This document shows positions 1-8,006 of a stretch of 42,863 bases of DNA, piece after piece (position 1 is the stretch's first letter; every line of letters starts with the position of its first letter). This stretch comes from Bacteroidota bacterium. GTDB lineage: Bacteria > Bacteroidota > Bacteroidia > Palsa-948. The notes under the pieces were generated by a model. It was not told where the DNA came from and did no database searches. It was given only the letters and a program-made list of their open reading frames with translations. The DNA lies in assembly GCA_003164895.1 (NCBI GenBank), contig PLUL01000038.1, positions 1 through 42,863 of the forward strand, written 5' to 3'. Both the position numbers and the translations under genes were made by a program.

Positions 1-749
1 GAAGTTTGAAATCCTTTGGGTAAATCTTTTTTTATTGTTTCTTTTATCACACGAGGTCCGGCAAAACCAATGAGTGCACCGGGTTCGGCAATATTCAAAT
101 CGCCCAGCATGGCATACGATGCCGTAACGCCGCCTGTTGTGGGGTCGGTCATTAAAGAAATATACGGAATGCCGGCTTCGTCAAGCAAAGTAAGTTTTGC
201 AGATGTTTTTGCCAACTGCATCAGCGAAAAAGCCGCTTCCATCATGCGCGCTCCGCCCGATTTTGAAATAATCATAAATGGCACTTTGTGTTCAAGGCAA
301 AAATCTATGGCACGCGAAATTTTTTCTCCCACCACTGCGCCCATCGAACCTCCGATAAAAGTAAAATCCATGCAACTGATTACAAGTTCATGTCCATCCA
401 CTTTTCCTGCTGCGGTGGAAATGGCATCTTTCAATCCTGTTTTTTTCTGAGAATCAACAAGACGGTCTGTGTATTTTTTTGTATCAGAAAAATTCAGTGG
501 ATCGGCAGAAGTAAGCTCGGCATCAAGTTCAAGAAATTCGTTGTTATCAAAAATAATTTCAAAATATTCTTTTGAACCAATACGTTCGTGATATCCGCAA
601 TCCAAACATACATAGCAATTTTTTGTATGTTCATCCGAAGGACGAATCTTCTTGCATGAAGAACATTTATGCCAAAGACCTTCTTTGGTTTCTCTTTTTT
701 CCCGTGTTCGGGTGGTGATTCCCTTTGCTATTCTTTTGTACCAGGACAT
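1..749 (-). CDS. accD: Acetyl-CoA carboxylase carboxyltransferase subunit beta (partial, 3' end off the window)
   Basis: This subunit works with AccA to transfer the carboxyl group from carboxybiotin to acetyl-CoA, giving malonyl-CoA for fatty-acid synthesis in the cytoplasm. Reading the minus strand from ATG at 749 gives about 249 residues beginning [10 protein letters not shown]. An N-terminal four-cysteine zinc ribbon is visible (Cys29, Cys32, Cys48, Cys51, with the same 15-residue internal spacing as E. coli AccD). The crotonase-like carboxyltransferase core follows, with [24 protein letters not shown] and [16 protein letters not shown]. The last visible residues are around [12 protein letters not shown], so roughly the C-terminal eighth of a normal 280-300 residue protein is missing because of the window edge. 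It lies downstream of fbaB on the same strand, 77 bp away. The identification is secure. Confidence 0.96.
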   Translation of the reverse strand, partial: MSWYKRIAKGITTRTREKRETKEGLWHKCSSCKKIRPSDEHTKNCYVCLDCGYHERIGSKEYFEIIFDNNEFLELDAELTSADPLNFSDTKKYTDRLVDSQKKTGLKDAISTAAGKVDGHELVISCMDFTFIGGSMGAVVGEKISRAIDFCLEHKVPFMIISKSGGARMMEAAFSLMQLAKTSAKLTLLDEAGIPYISLMTDPTTGGVTASYAMLGDLNIAEPGALIGFAGPRVIKETIKKDLPKGFQT

Positions 750-751
750 AT

Positions 752-790
752 TTAGTTAATTGAGTAATTGGTTGATTAGGTAATTAAGTA
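752..790. repeat. Degenerate 8-bp tandem repeat, about 5 units
   Basis: The stretch reads as consecutive 8-mers TTAGTTAA, TTGAGTAA, TTGGTTGA, TTAGGTAA and a partial TTAAGTA, fitting the consensus TTRRKTAA. It fills half of the gap between fbaB and accD, just upstream of the accD start. No function is evident. It resembles other short degenerate tandem repeats in this window. Confidence 0.6.
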
Positions 791-826
791 TGAAACAAAT
801 CATATCATTACCATAATTACCTTTTT

Positions 827-1897
827 TTACGCTATAGTAATTTCTTTTGACAAATACACATCCTGAATCGCATTCAGCAGTTGAACTCCGTCTTTCATCG
901 GCTTCTGAAATGCTTTGCGTCCGGAAATTAATCCGTGCCCGCCAGCACGTTTGTTTATCACAGCAGTTGTAACTGCGTCAGAAAGATCTGATGCTCCTTT
1001 CGATTCTCCACCAGAATTTATTAATCCTATTCTTCCCATGTAACAATTGGCAACCTGGTAGCGACAAAGATCAATTGGATTATCAGAAGAAAGTTCGCTG
1101 TAAACTTTTGCATGAGTTTTTCCGTAATTAAGTGCCGTATAACCTCCGTTATTTGTCGGAAGTTTTTGTTTAATAATATCCGCCTGAATGGTAACTCCCA
1201 AATGATTTGCCTGTCCGGTTAAATCGGCAGAGTTATGATAATCCGTTCCCTCTTTTTTGAAAGCAGGATTTCGGAGATAACACCAAAGTACCGTTGCCAT
1301 GCCAAGCTCGTGTGCTTTTTCGAACGCAAAAGCGATTTCGGTAAGCTGCCTGCCTGATTCCGGTGAACCAAAATAAATAGTTGCTCCAACGGCAGCAGCT
1401 CCCATATTGTACGCGCTTTCCACTGTGCCAAAAAGAATCTGATCGTATTTATTCGGATAAGATAAAAATTCGTTGTGATTTATTTTTACGATGAAAGGAA
1501 TCTTGCTTGCATATTTATTAGACACGATTCCAAGCACACCAAATGTTGAGGCAACCGCATTGCATCCGCCTTCAACGGCAAGTTTTACAATATTTTCAGG
1601 GTCAAAATAAGCAGGATTAGGAGCAAATGATGCACCGGCAGAATGTTCAATTCCCTGATCAACCGGAAGAATGGAAAGATAACCGGTTCCTGAAAGACGA
1701 CCGTGGTTATAAATTTTTTTTAGATTATTAATCACTTTATCACTTCGGTTGGACATAGAAAAAATTCTGTCCACGAAATCTCCTCCGGGAAGATGAATTT
1801 GTTCTTTTGGAATTCCTTTGCAGGAATGATTAAGTAATTTTTCTGCATTTGAACCAAGCAGTTCGGTAAGTTTTGATGGTGCGACAATGGTTGCCAT
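827..1897 (-). CDS. fbaB: Class I (DhnA/FbaB-type) fructose-bisphosphate aldolase
   Basis: This enzyme reversibly cleaves fructose 1,6-bisphosphate into dihydroxyacetone phosphate and glyceraldehyde 3-phosphate through a Schiff-base lysine, in glycolysis and gluconeogenesis. The 356-residue product matches E. coli FbaB in length and nearly colinearly. Recognisable blocks are [20 protein letters not shown] (about 70-89), [68 protein letters not shown] and [14 protein letters not shown]. Lys243 in ADIIKQK is the likely Schiff-base residue, by analogy with archaeal-type class I aldolases. The ATG at 1897 gives the same N-terminus as the family. A CAAATTTA box (TAAATTTG on the coding strand) lies about 28 bp upstream. 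It is transcribed toward accD and could share a transcript with it. Confidence 0.96.
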   Translation of the reverse strand: MATIVAPSKLTELLGSNAEKLLNHSCKGIPKEQIHLPGGDFVDRIFSMSNRSDKVINNLKKIYNHGRLSGTGYLSILPVDQGIEHSAGASFAPNPAYFDPENIVKLAVEGGCNAVASTFGVLGIVSNKYASKIPFIVKINHNEFLSYPNKYDQILFGTVESAYNMGAAAVGATIYFGSPESGRQLTEIAFAFEKAHELGMATVLWCYLRNPAFKKEGTDYHNSADLTGQANHLGVTIQADIIKQKLPTNNGGYTALNYGKTHAKVYSELSSDNPIDLCRYQVANCYMGRIGLINSGGESKGASDLSDAVTTAVINKRAGGHGLISGRKAFQKPMKDGVQLLNAIQDVYLSKEITIA

Positions 1898-1925
1898 GAT
1901 GATAAATTTTTTCGTTAAAGAGGGA

Positions 1926-1933
1926 CAAATTTA
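1926..1933 (-). promoter_or_regulatory. Candidate Bacteroidota -7 box for fbaB
   Basis: TAAATTTG on the minus strand matches the Bacteroidota -7 consensus TAnnTTTG and sits about 28 bp before the fbaB start. No clear TTTG -33 element was found at the expected distance, so this is a motif match only. Confidence 0.4.
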
Positions 1934-2023
1934 TTAATTATTCTTTGCGCTTATAAACATTCTTCACTTGAAAAGAAAATACAAAATAGTTGCGTTGAAA
2001 ATGGTCTTGTGGTAATTTTATGA

Positions 2024-2539
2024 ATGAAGTTTTTAAAAATTTATTCTTTATTAATTCTCACATTGCTGATTTCTTCCTGTGGCGTTAAAAAAAATGCAAC
2101 AAATAATTCTTCTGACAATAAGAGTATTGAAGAAAAATATTCTCACTTGCTCAGAGTAAATGCGGAAAATATTTCTAACAGAAAATTATATTTATTCATA
2201 GATGAATGGTATGGAACACCTTATCAATACGGTGGTAAAACAAAAAATGGAGTTGACTGTTCAGATTTTGCATCTGTTTTATACAAAGAAGTTTTCGGAA
2301 GAGAAATTAATGGCTCTGCTTCTTCCATTTATAATCAATGCGAACACATTTCAAAAGAAGAATTGGCGGAAGGTGATTTTGTATTCTTTAAAATAGATTC
2401 AAAAGATATTTCTCATATTGGAATTTATCTTCAAAATAATAAATTTGTTCATGCCTCTGTGAAAAAGGGAATCATGATTGATGATCTGGATGAGGATTAT
2501 TATAAAAAATATTTTATCGGAGGAGGAAGGGTAAAGTGA
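2024..2539 (+). CDS. NlpC/P60-family (C40) peptidoglycan endopeptidase, lipoprotein
   Basis: This is predicted to hydrolyse peptide stems of peptidoglycan, probably between D-Glu and the diamino acid, from the periplasmic face of a membrane. The 171-residue product starts with a lipoprotein signal (LLILTLLISSC, lipid-anchored Cys19). After a linker it carries one NlpC/P60 domain from about residue 52 to the end. The catalytic Cys79 lies in NGVDCSDFASVLY, the catalytic His131 in DISHIGIYL, and the third polar residue is probably His143 in FVHASVKKG. The WYGTPYQYGG block before the cysteine is typical. A TAATTTTA box lies 4-11 bases before the ATG with a TTG about 20 bp further up, so the mRNA leader may be very short. 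The exact cleavage specificity cannot be read from sequence. Confidence 0.9.
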   Translation: MKFLKIYSLLILTLLISSCGVKKNATNNSSDNKSIEEKYSHLLRVNAENISNRKLYLFIDEWYGTPYQYGGKTKNGVDCSDFASVLYKEVFGREINGSASSIYNQCEHISKEELAEGDFVFFKIDSKDISHIGIYLQNNKFVHASVKKGIMIDDLDEDYYKKYFIGGGRVK

Positions 2540-2542
2540 ATT

Positions 2543-2650
2543 TTACCGAATGAGTGTAACACGCCCGATATATTTGTGTTCCTTGCCATAAATATCTGTA
2601 ATGGTTACTTTCCAAACATAAAAATCTTCCTGCACCAAGTTGCCTTTACG
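2543..2650 (-). pseudogene. Orphan remnant of a T9SS type B (gliding-motility-associated) C-terminal sorting domain
   Basis: Minus-strand translation ends RKGNLVQEDFYVWKVTITD followed by IYGKEHKYIGRVTLIR and a stop at 2543-2545. This is the hallmark end of CHU_C / type B T9SS sorting domains, where the usual form is roughly YKG-LVQEDVYVWKV then a Y-G-V-TL-R tail. An in-frame TAA lies only a few codons before this block and no start codon or body of a protein precedes it. The rest of the gene has been lost, probably by deletion. The remnant converges on the NlpC/P60 gene with only 3 bp between the two stop codons. About 35 codons remain, too few to be secreted on their own. Confidence 0.75.
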
Positions 2651-2712
2651 TACAAAAAACAAATTTCTTCTTCTTTATATTAAGGAAAATCAAAACTCTT
2701 GAAAAGGTTGCC

Positions 2713-2742
2713 TTTGCCACTTAATATTTTTCATTACGTTTG
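2713..2742 (+). promoter_or_regulatory. Candidate Bacteroidota promoter with -33 and -7 elements
   Basis: TTTG at 2713-2716 and TACGTTTG at 2735-2742 are separated by 18 bp, a good fit to the TTTG / TAnnTTTG sigma-ABfr-type promoter. The downstream ATG at 2746 is only 3 bp past the -7 box, implying a leaderless or near-leaderless transcript. Confidence 0.5.
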
Positions 2743-2745
2743 AAG

Positions 2746-3639
2746 ATGAATAAAAAGATTTTAGCTGTTAGCTATTGGCTATTAGCCATTAGTTATTCCT
2801 TCTCCCAGCCGTTTGTTGATCCTGTTAATTTCAGCTCACAGTTTTTTTCTTCTAATCATAAAGACAGCTCCCACACAAAAAATCAAACAAACGATTATGT
2901 TTTGAATGTTTTTTTTCCGAAAAAAATATCTGAAAGAACTACATTTCTAATAAGATTAACTGGCGAAAATCTTCATTCGGAATATAGATCAACAACAACC
3001 TCCATGTCCGATTTGTACGCAGTTTCTTTGCCGCTTGGCGCGCAATTTCTGACTAAAAACGAAAAATGGAAAATACTCGCAATGGCAATTCCTAAAATAA
3101 GTTCTGACTTTAAAGAAAATCTAACGAACGATTTTCAGATGGGCGGAATTGGATTGTTAAGTTATGTTGCAAATAAAAAACTTCAGTTTAAATTGGGATT
3201 GTATTATAACGGGGAATTCTTCGGAAATTTTTTTGTGCCGCTTATTGGAATTGACTGGAAAGTAACCGATCGATTGAGTTTTTATGGAATTTTTACGACC
3301 AATTATAATATTGAATACAGGTGGGGAAATAAATTTTTCACCGGTATTTGTTTCAAAGCGTATGAGCGTTCATACCAATTATCAAATTTTTACAATAATG
3401 ATTTTGTTTGGGTGAAAGATGATCAGCTAAAATTTTTTGCTGATTATTTTGTCTATAAAAAAATTATGCTCTTTGCAGAAGTGTCACGAAGCCTCAGTTA
3501 TAGTTTACTGGAATACAATAGTGCAGATATTAAAACACCGGTTGTAACCAATCCAATTTATTCTCCATTCAACAATTCATTTTTTTTCTCAGTCGGAATT
3601 GCTTACAGAATAAGAATGCAAGATGATTCGTCCAAGTAA
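2746..3639 (+). CDS. Secreted protein of unknown function, beta-rich (possible outer-membrane barrel)
   Basis: No function is assigned. The 297-residue product has a signal peptide (MNKKILAVSYWLLAISYSFS, cleavage probably near SFSQ). The mature part alternates aromatic, polar and hydrophobic residues, as in an outer-membrane beta-barrel: FQMGGIGLLSYVANKKLQFKLGLYYNG, then FFGNFFVPLIGIDWKV, RLSFYGIFTTNYNIEYRWG and a final FFFSVGIAYRIRM strand. This resembles the DUF6268-like Bacteroidota family, though that is from memory. ATG 2746 is preferred over the upstream TTG at 2740 because TTG overlaps the -7 promoter box. Oddly, most of the signal peptide is encoded by a 7-bp tandem repeat. It is followed 53 bp later by the prolyl oligopeptidase gene, which has its own promoter box. 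Confidence 0.7.
   Translation: MNKKILAVSYWLLAISYSFSQPFVDPVNFSSQFFSSNHKDSSHTKNQTNDYVLNVFFPKKISERTTFLIRLTGENLHSEYRSTTTSMSDLYAVSLPLGAQFLTKNEKWKILAMAIPKISSDFKENLTNDFQMGGIGLLSYVANKKLQFKLGLYYNGEFFGNFFVPLIGIDWKVTDRLSFYGIFTTNYNIEYRWGNKFFTGICFKAYERSYQLSNFYNNDFVWVKDDQLKFFADYFVYKKIMLFAEVSRSLSYSLLEYNSADIKTPVVTNPIYSPFNNSFFFSVGIAYRIRMQDDSSK
2761..2795. repeat. Degenerate 7-bp tandem repeat inside a signal-peptide coding region, 5 units
   Basis: Consecutive 7-mers TTAGCTG, TTAGCTA, TTGGCTA, TTAGCCA and TTAGTTA run head to tail (consensus TTRGYTA). They encode the hydrophobic core of the signal peptide of the overlapping gene. Seven is not a multiple of three, so the three reading phases rotate through the array. 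Confidence 0.75.
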
Positions 3640-3667
3640 AGTCAATATTCTTTCTCCATAATTTTAA

Positions 3668-3675
3668 TACTTTTG
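3668..3675 (+). promoter_or_regulatory. Candidate -7 box for the prolyl oligopeptidase gene
   Basis: TACTTTTG matches TAnnTTTG exactly and lies 17 bp before the ATG. No convincing -33 element was seen. Confidence 0.45.
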
Positions 3676-3692
3676 CCATTCAAAATTTAATC

Positions 3693-5867
3693 ATGAAAAA
3701 ATTAATTTTCTATTCTTCTCTTTTCATTCTTGCGTCATGCGGCAACAAAAAACAGAACCAGCAAACTTCTATTGACCATTTGCCTTATCCTCAAACTAAA
3801 AAAGTGGATACTGTGAATGATTATTTCGGAACTAAAATTGCCGACCCATATCGCTGGTTAGAAGATGATAACTCTGCCGAAACAAAACAGTGGGTGGAAG
3901 CTGAAAATAAAGTTACATTCGATTATCTTTCTAAAATTCCTTTTCGTCAGCAAATAAAAGATCGCTTAACAAAAGTTTGGAACTACGAAAAGTGTTCAGT
4001 TCCTTTCAAACGCGGAAAATATTATTTCTTTTACAAAAATAACGGAATTCAAAATCAAAGCGTGTTATATGTTCAGGAAGGATTGAATGGAACGCCAAAA
4101 GTCTTAATCGATCCTAATACACTTTCTGCCGATGGTACCACTGCGCTTGCTGGCGTAAGTGTTCGCGAGGATGGAAAATACATTGCTTATAATCTTGCAA
4201 AATCCGGTTCTGACTGGAATGATATTGTAACGATGGAAATTGAAAATGGAAAAGTTTTGGCGGACACGCTTCACTGGATAAAATTTTCTCAGGCATCGTG
4301 GAAGGGCGATGGATTTTACTACAGCACTTTTCCTGCTCCGACAAGTCATGCGTATTCAGGCAAGAATGAAAATGGAAAAGCTTATTTTCATAAACTTGGA
4401 ACGAGTCAGTCAAAAGATGAACTTGTTTATGAAGACAAAAAACATCCGGGCAGAAGTTATGGCATCAGCGTTACGGATGACCAGCATTTCATGGGATTGT
4501 GGGGAAGCGAATCCACAAGCGGAAGTTCTTTCGCTGTAAAAGATTTGAATTATTTTGATCCACGAAATGGATATGCGCATTTTGAACCTCAATGGAAATG
4601 GGTTGATACCACTTTCAAGAACGATTATAATTTGATTGACAACATCGGCAATCAACTTCTTGTTCTCACCAATGCCAATGCACCAAAGTGGCAGCTCGTG
4701 ATGATTGACCCGATGAAACCACAAATGAAAAATTGGGAAATAGTTATTCCAGAAAGTGAAGATTTGCTGGAGAATGTTTCGCTTTGCAATGGGAAAATTG
4801 TCGCAACATTTTTGCATGATGTTACAAATAAACTTTGCGTCTATGATTTAGATGGAAAAATGGAAAAAGAAATTCCTGTTCCACCGCTTGGAGTTGCAGG
4901 TTTCAGCGGAGATAAAAAAGACAGTATTGCATTTTATTCATTCACAAATTATACCACACCGACAACGATTTATAAATACAGTATTGGTTCAAATACTTCG
5001 AAAGTTTTTTTTAAACCGAAAGTTGATTTTAATTCCGATGCTTACGAAAGCAAGCAGGTGTTTTATCCAAGCAAGGATGGAACTAAAATCCCGATGATTC
5101 TCACTTACAAAAAAGGAATAAATCTTGATGGAAATAATCCTTGTTTCCTATATGGTTACGGTGGATTTGATATCAGCAATACTCCCTATTTTGTTACAAA
5201 CTCTGTTGCCTTTTTAGAAAATGGTGGCATTTACGCAGTGGCGAATATTCGTGGCGGTGGCGAATACGGAGAAGCATGGCACAAAGCCGGAATTATTTGC
5301 AACAAACAAAATGTGTTTGATGATTTCATCGCTGCGGCAGAATATCTCATTAAAGAAAAATATACTTCATCGCAAAAACTGGCAGTGCATGGTCGTTCCA
5401 ACGGAGGACTTTTGGTTGGTGCAGTTATGACTCAACGCCCTGATTTGATGAAAGTGGCAATTCCTGGAGTTGGAGTTTTGGATATGCTTCGTTATCATAA
5501 ATTCACCATCGGATATACTTGGGCGAGTGATTATGGAACCAGCGCCGGCAAATCACAATTTGATTGCTTGGTGAAATATTCTCCTTTGCATAATGTAAAA
5601 GAAACACAATATCCGGCAACTATGGTCATGACCGGTGATCACGACGACCGCGTGGTGCCTGCGCATTCCTTTAAGTTTGCGGCAACCGTGCAGGAAAAAA
5701 ATAAAGGAACAAATCCGATTCTCATACGCATTGACCAGAAAGCAGGTCACGGTGCGGGAAAACCAACTTCAAAACAAATTGAAGAATGGGCGGATGTGTG
5801 GAGCTTTGTGTTTTATAATTTAGGAATGGAAATCGGGAAGAAACAGGAATCTGAATTATTAAAATAA
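3693..5867 (+). CDS. Prolyl oligopeptidase (S9A family), lipoprotein
   Basis: This is a serine peptidase that cleaves after proline in short peptides, with a gating beta-propeller and an alpha/beta-hydrolase domain. The 724-residue product begins with a lipoprotein signal (FILASCGNKK, Cys16) and so is membrane-anchored outside the cytoplasm. The N-terminal signature DPYRWLEDDNSAETKQWVEA is typical of the family. The catalytic triad is visible: Ser569 in HGRSNGG, an Asp in GDHDDRVVP (residues 649-656), and His686 in KAGHGAGK. The GGFDIS and ANIRGGGEYGEAWHKAG blocks before the nucleophile are standard S9A. Length fits a full family member plus signal. A REP-like hairpin begins 6 bp after the stop codon. 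The physiological substrate is unknown. Confidence 0.95.
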   Translation: MKKLIFYSSLFILASCGNKKQNQQTSIDHLPYPQTKKVDTVNDYFGTKIADPYRWLEDDNSAETKQWVEAENKVTFDYLSKIPFRQQIKDRLTKVWNYEKCSVPFKRGKYYFFYKNNGIQNQSVLYVQEGLNGTPKVLIDPNTLSADGTTALAGVSVREDGKYIAYNLAKSGSDWNDIVTMEIENGKVLADTLHWIKFSQASWKGDGFYYSTFPAPTSHAYSGKNENGKAYFHKLGTSQSKDELVYEDKKHPGRSYGISVTDDQHFMGLWGSESTSGSSFAVKDLNYFDPRNGYAHFEPQWKWVDTTFKNDYNLIDNIGNQLLVLTNANAPKWQLVMIDPMKPQMKNWEIVIPESEDLLENVSLCNGKIVATFLHDVTNKLCVYDLDGKMEKEIPVPPLGVAGFSGDKKDSIAFYSFTNYTTPTTIYKYSIGSNTSKVFFKPKVDFNSDAYESKQVFYPSKDGTKIPMILTYKKGINLDGNNPCFLYGYGGFDISNTPYFVTNSVAFLENGGIYAVANIRGGGEYGEAWHKAGIICNKQNVFDDFIAAAEYLIKEKYTSSQKLAVHGRSNGGLLVGAVMTQRPDLMKVAIPGVGVLDMLRYHKFTIGYTWASDYGTSAGKSQFDCLVKYSPLHNVKETQYPATMVMTGDHDDRVVPAHSFKFAATVQEKNKGTNPILIRIDQKAGHGAGKPTSKQIEEWADVWSFVFYNLGMEIGKKQESELLK

Positions 5868-5872
5868 TAAAC

Positions 5873-5954
5873 TGTCATTTCGACCAAAGGGAGAAATCCC
5901 CTTGCGATAAATAGAAAATAATCATGGGATTCCTCGCTCGGGCTCGGAATGACA
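5873..5954. repeat. REP-like imperfect palindromic element
   Basis: The ends are inverted repeats: TGTCATTTCGA on the left and TCGGAATGACA on the right pair at 10 of 11 positions. Inside them GGAGAAATCCC faces GGGATTCCTC, extending the stem with a central loop of about 30 bp. This ending pattern is known to me as an interspersed extragenic palindrome in Bacteroidota genomes. It fills almost the whole gap between the peptidase and O-antigen-ligase genes and could act as an RNA hairpin or terminator-like element. Confidence 0.7.
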
Positions 5955-5963
5955 AATACTAAA

Positions 5964-7397
5964 ATGACTGACCAGTTGAAATTAAGATGGGTAATGATTT
6001 GCAGCACATTGTTTATTGTGCTGAATACTTTATTTATTGCAAAAGAGATTTACTGGTTCATGATTCTGCCGGTTGTGCTGCTTGTAATTCTCACGGCATT
6101 TATCGCGCTCGATGTTCTTTTACTTATTATTGTTTTTGCCACACCGCTTGCACTTACTATTTACAATTCTAATTTTGGAGTTTCACTTTCACTTCCCACA
6201 GAACCGCTTCTTTTTGGAGTGATGATGATCTATATCCTTCGTTTATTTTATGAAGGTAAAGTGGAAAGAAAAATATTCTTCCATCCAATCACCATTGCCA
6301 TTCTCATTAATCTTACATGGATATTTTTCACCTGCATGACGAGTACCATGCCCATTGTTTCATATAAATTCTTGCTCTCCCGTTTGTGGTTTGTTATTCC
6401 ATTTTATTTTGTTTCTCTTCATTTATTCAAAGAGAAAAAAAATATGCGAAGACATTTGTGGCTTTACATGATCTCTTTTGCCATCGTAATTATTTATACG
6501 CTCGTTAATCATGCAATGGAAAATTTTTCTGAAGCATTTGCGCACATTGCCATGAATCCGTTTTACAACGACCATACTTCGTATGGCGCCATGCTTGCCA
6601 TGTACATGCCTGTTCTCATTTTCTTTGTGTTTGACAAAGAATCTCCCAGAAGCATGAAGTACTTTGCTTTCTTTATGCTTCTTATTTTCATTACCGGATT
6701 AATTTTTTCTTACACACGTGCCGCTTGGCTGAGTTTGATCGTTGCTCTTGGAGTGCTTATCGTTTATCTCCTTAGGATTCGTTTAATACCAATACTTGCT
6801 GTGATTGGAATTTTAATCGCAATGTTTTTTTATTATCAAAAAGATATTATGATTCAATTGGAATCAGGCAGATATAAGAACACCAAAAACAGAGATGTGG
6901 AACAACGCCTGCAATCCATTGCCAATGTAACTACCGACGCATCCAATACCGAACGTTTCAATCGTTGGGCATCGGCAATGCGGATGTTTTCGGAAAAACC
7001 TTTTTTCGGATGGGGACCCGGCACCTATCAGTTTCAATACGCACCTTTTCAAATTTCTACAGAGAAAACTCGCATCTCAACCAACTTTGGTGAAAAAGGA
7101 AATGCACACAGCGAATACATTGGTCCGCTTGCCGAATCAGGAATTATAGGATTACTTTCGGTTCTTGCAATTATAATTACTACACTTCTCACCGCAGGAA
7201 AACTTATTTACCATTCTTCAAATAAAAGAACACGCATTTTTGCTATGGTGCTGATGCTCGGTCTTATCACTTATTTTATACACGGCACGCTAAATAATTT
7301 TCTTGACACCGACAAAGCTTCCGCTCCGTTTTGGGGATTTATTGCAATGATCGTGGCGATGGATATTGCCGAAAAGAAGAAGGTAGAGAAAAAATAA
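5964..7397 (+). CDS. O-antigen ligase / polymerase family membrane protein (Wzy_C)
   Basis: This is a polytopic inner-membrane protein of the family that ligates or polymerises lipid-linked glycans. The 477-residue product has about 11-12 hydrophobic segments. A large periplasmic loop (about residues 290-385) contains FNRWASAMRMFSEKPFFGWG and then AHSEYIGPLAESGIIGLL, the conserved Wzy_C block. I chose ATG 5964 because the earlier in-frame ATG at 5949 lies inside the terminal arm of the REP-like element and would add only MTNTK. It stands alone, about 15 kb from the polysaccharide locus on the right, which has its own Wzy-like protein. It may therefore be the ligase (WaaL-like) or serve another glycan. 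Ligase and polymerase cannot be separated from sequence alone. Confidence 0.85.
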   Translation: MTDQLKLRWVMICSTLFIVLNTLFIAKEIYWFMILPVVLLVILTAFIALDVLLLIIVFATPLALTIYNSNFGVSLSLPTEPLLFGVMMIYILRLFYEGKVERKIFFHPITIAILINLTWIFFTCMTSTMPIVSYKFLLSRLWFVIPFYFVSLHLFKEKKNMRRHLWLYMISFAIVIIYTLVNHAMENFSEAFAHIAMNPFYNDHTSYGAMLAMYMPVLIFFVFDKESPRSMKYFAFFMLLIFITGLIFSYTRAAWLSLIVALGVLIVYLLRIRLIPILAVIGILIAMFFYYQKDIMIQLESGRYKNTKNRDVEQRLQSIANVTTDASNTERFNRWASAMRMFSEKPFFGWGPGTYQFQYAPFQISTEKTRISTNFGEKGNAHSEYIGPLAESGIIGLLSVLAIIITTLLTAGKLIYHSSNKRTRIFAMVLMLGLITYFIHGTLNNFLDTDKASAPFWGFIAMIVAMDIAEKKKVEKK

Positions 7398-7411
7398 TTC
7401 TGAATTTTGAA

Positions 7412-7837
7412 TCACTCTATTTCCGGAAGTTCAATATCATCGCTCACGATGAATGATCCTGAAAAGTCTCCGGAAATTTCCTGTAGTAACTTATATGCTT
7501 CCAATTTTGTTCTGAAATTTCCCACACGGATTTTAAAGTAGGGTTGTTGGTAATCAAGGTAAGAAGGAACATCCTTATGCTGCGCCATAAATTTTGATTT
7601 TACATCCAGCGCTTTTGCTTTTTCCTGACCAAAATGTATTTGTACTCTATAGCCCTTTATTTTTCCCTTTCTTGCTTCATTAATAAGGACATGTTTGAGT
7701 ACAAGTTCATTCACGCGTTTATCCTGAACGATGTTGCTGTCAGCAGAAAATATTTTCAGTGAATCAGATGATTGGGCGTTTGCAGATAAAAGCAAGAACA
7801 TAGAAAACAGAAATAAAATATATTTTTTCATATTCAT
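7412..7837 (-). CDS. Secreted SPOR-domain protein
   Basis: SPOR domains bind denuded peptidoglycan, often at division sites. The 141-residue product has a signal peptide (KKYILFLFSMFLLLSANAQ). A short linker precedes a SPOR domain from about residue 62 to the end: GYRVQIHFGQEKAKALDVKS, then PYFKIRVGNFRTKLEAYKLL and a final SFIVSDDIELPEIE. ATG 7837 starts MNMKK, and the ATG at 7831 (MKKYIL) is an equally plausible start. The -7 box TATTTTTG ends 2 bp before ATG 7837, which favours the internal ATG if a leader is required. It converges on the O-antigen-ligase gene with a 14-bp gap. Its partner and exact role are unknown. Confidence 0.85.
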   Translation of the reverse strand: MNMKKYILFLFSMFLLLSANAQSSDSLKIFSADSNIVQDKRVNELVLKHVLINEARKGKIKGYRVQIHFGQEKAKALDVKSKFMAQHKDVPSYLDYQQPYFKIRVGNFRTKLEAYKLLQEISGDFSGSFIVSDDIELPEIE

Positions 7838-7839
7838 TG

Positions 7840-7847
7840 CAAAAATA
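7840..7847 (-). promoter_or_regulatory. Candidate -7 box for the SPOR gene
   Basis: TATTTTTG on the minus strand (CAAAAATA on plus) matches TAnnTTTG and ends 2 bp before ATG 7837. No clear -33 element was found. Confidence 0.4.
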
Positions 7848-7945
7848 GTAAATCCCCAAATCTTCTGTCTACTATCTTAGATTCTTTGCTGTTAGCAACT
7901 ATATAAAAAAAAATAATTTTTTTAATCGCGGATAAATATTTCTGT

Positions 7946-7953
7946 TACATTTG
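7946..7953 (+). promoter_or_regulatory. Candidate -7 box for the alternative complex III operon
   Basis: TACATTTG matches TAnnTTTG in the only gap upstream of actA (118 bp, A/T-rich). The first in-frame ATG at 7956 would lie at or before the transcription start, while ATG 8007 would have a leader of about 50 nt. No consensus -33 element is visible. Confidence 0.45.
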
Positions 7954-8006
7954 TCATGCAATTGTCGGATAAAAATTTTGTTTTTAAAAATGACCCAAAT
8001 CATATT

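Noticed and set aside
16-575. Plus-strand frames at the left edge
   Set aside because: The minus strand here encodes an unmistakable AccD, so the plus-strand frames are shadows.
5949-5963. Earlier ATG (5949) for the O-antigen-ligase gene
   Set aside because: It lies in the terminal arm of the REP-like palindrome and adds only five residues (MTNTK).
7956-8006. Earlier ATG (7956) for actA
   Set aside because: It begins 2 bp after a -7 box and would add 17 charged residues ahead of a good signal peptide. ATG 8007 is preferred, though a leaderless start is possible.
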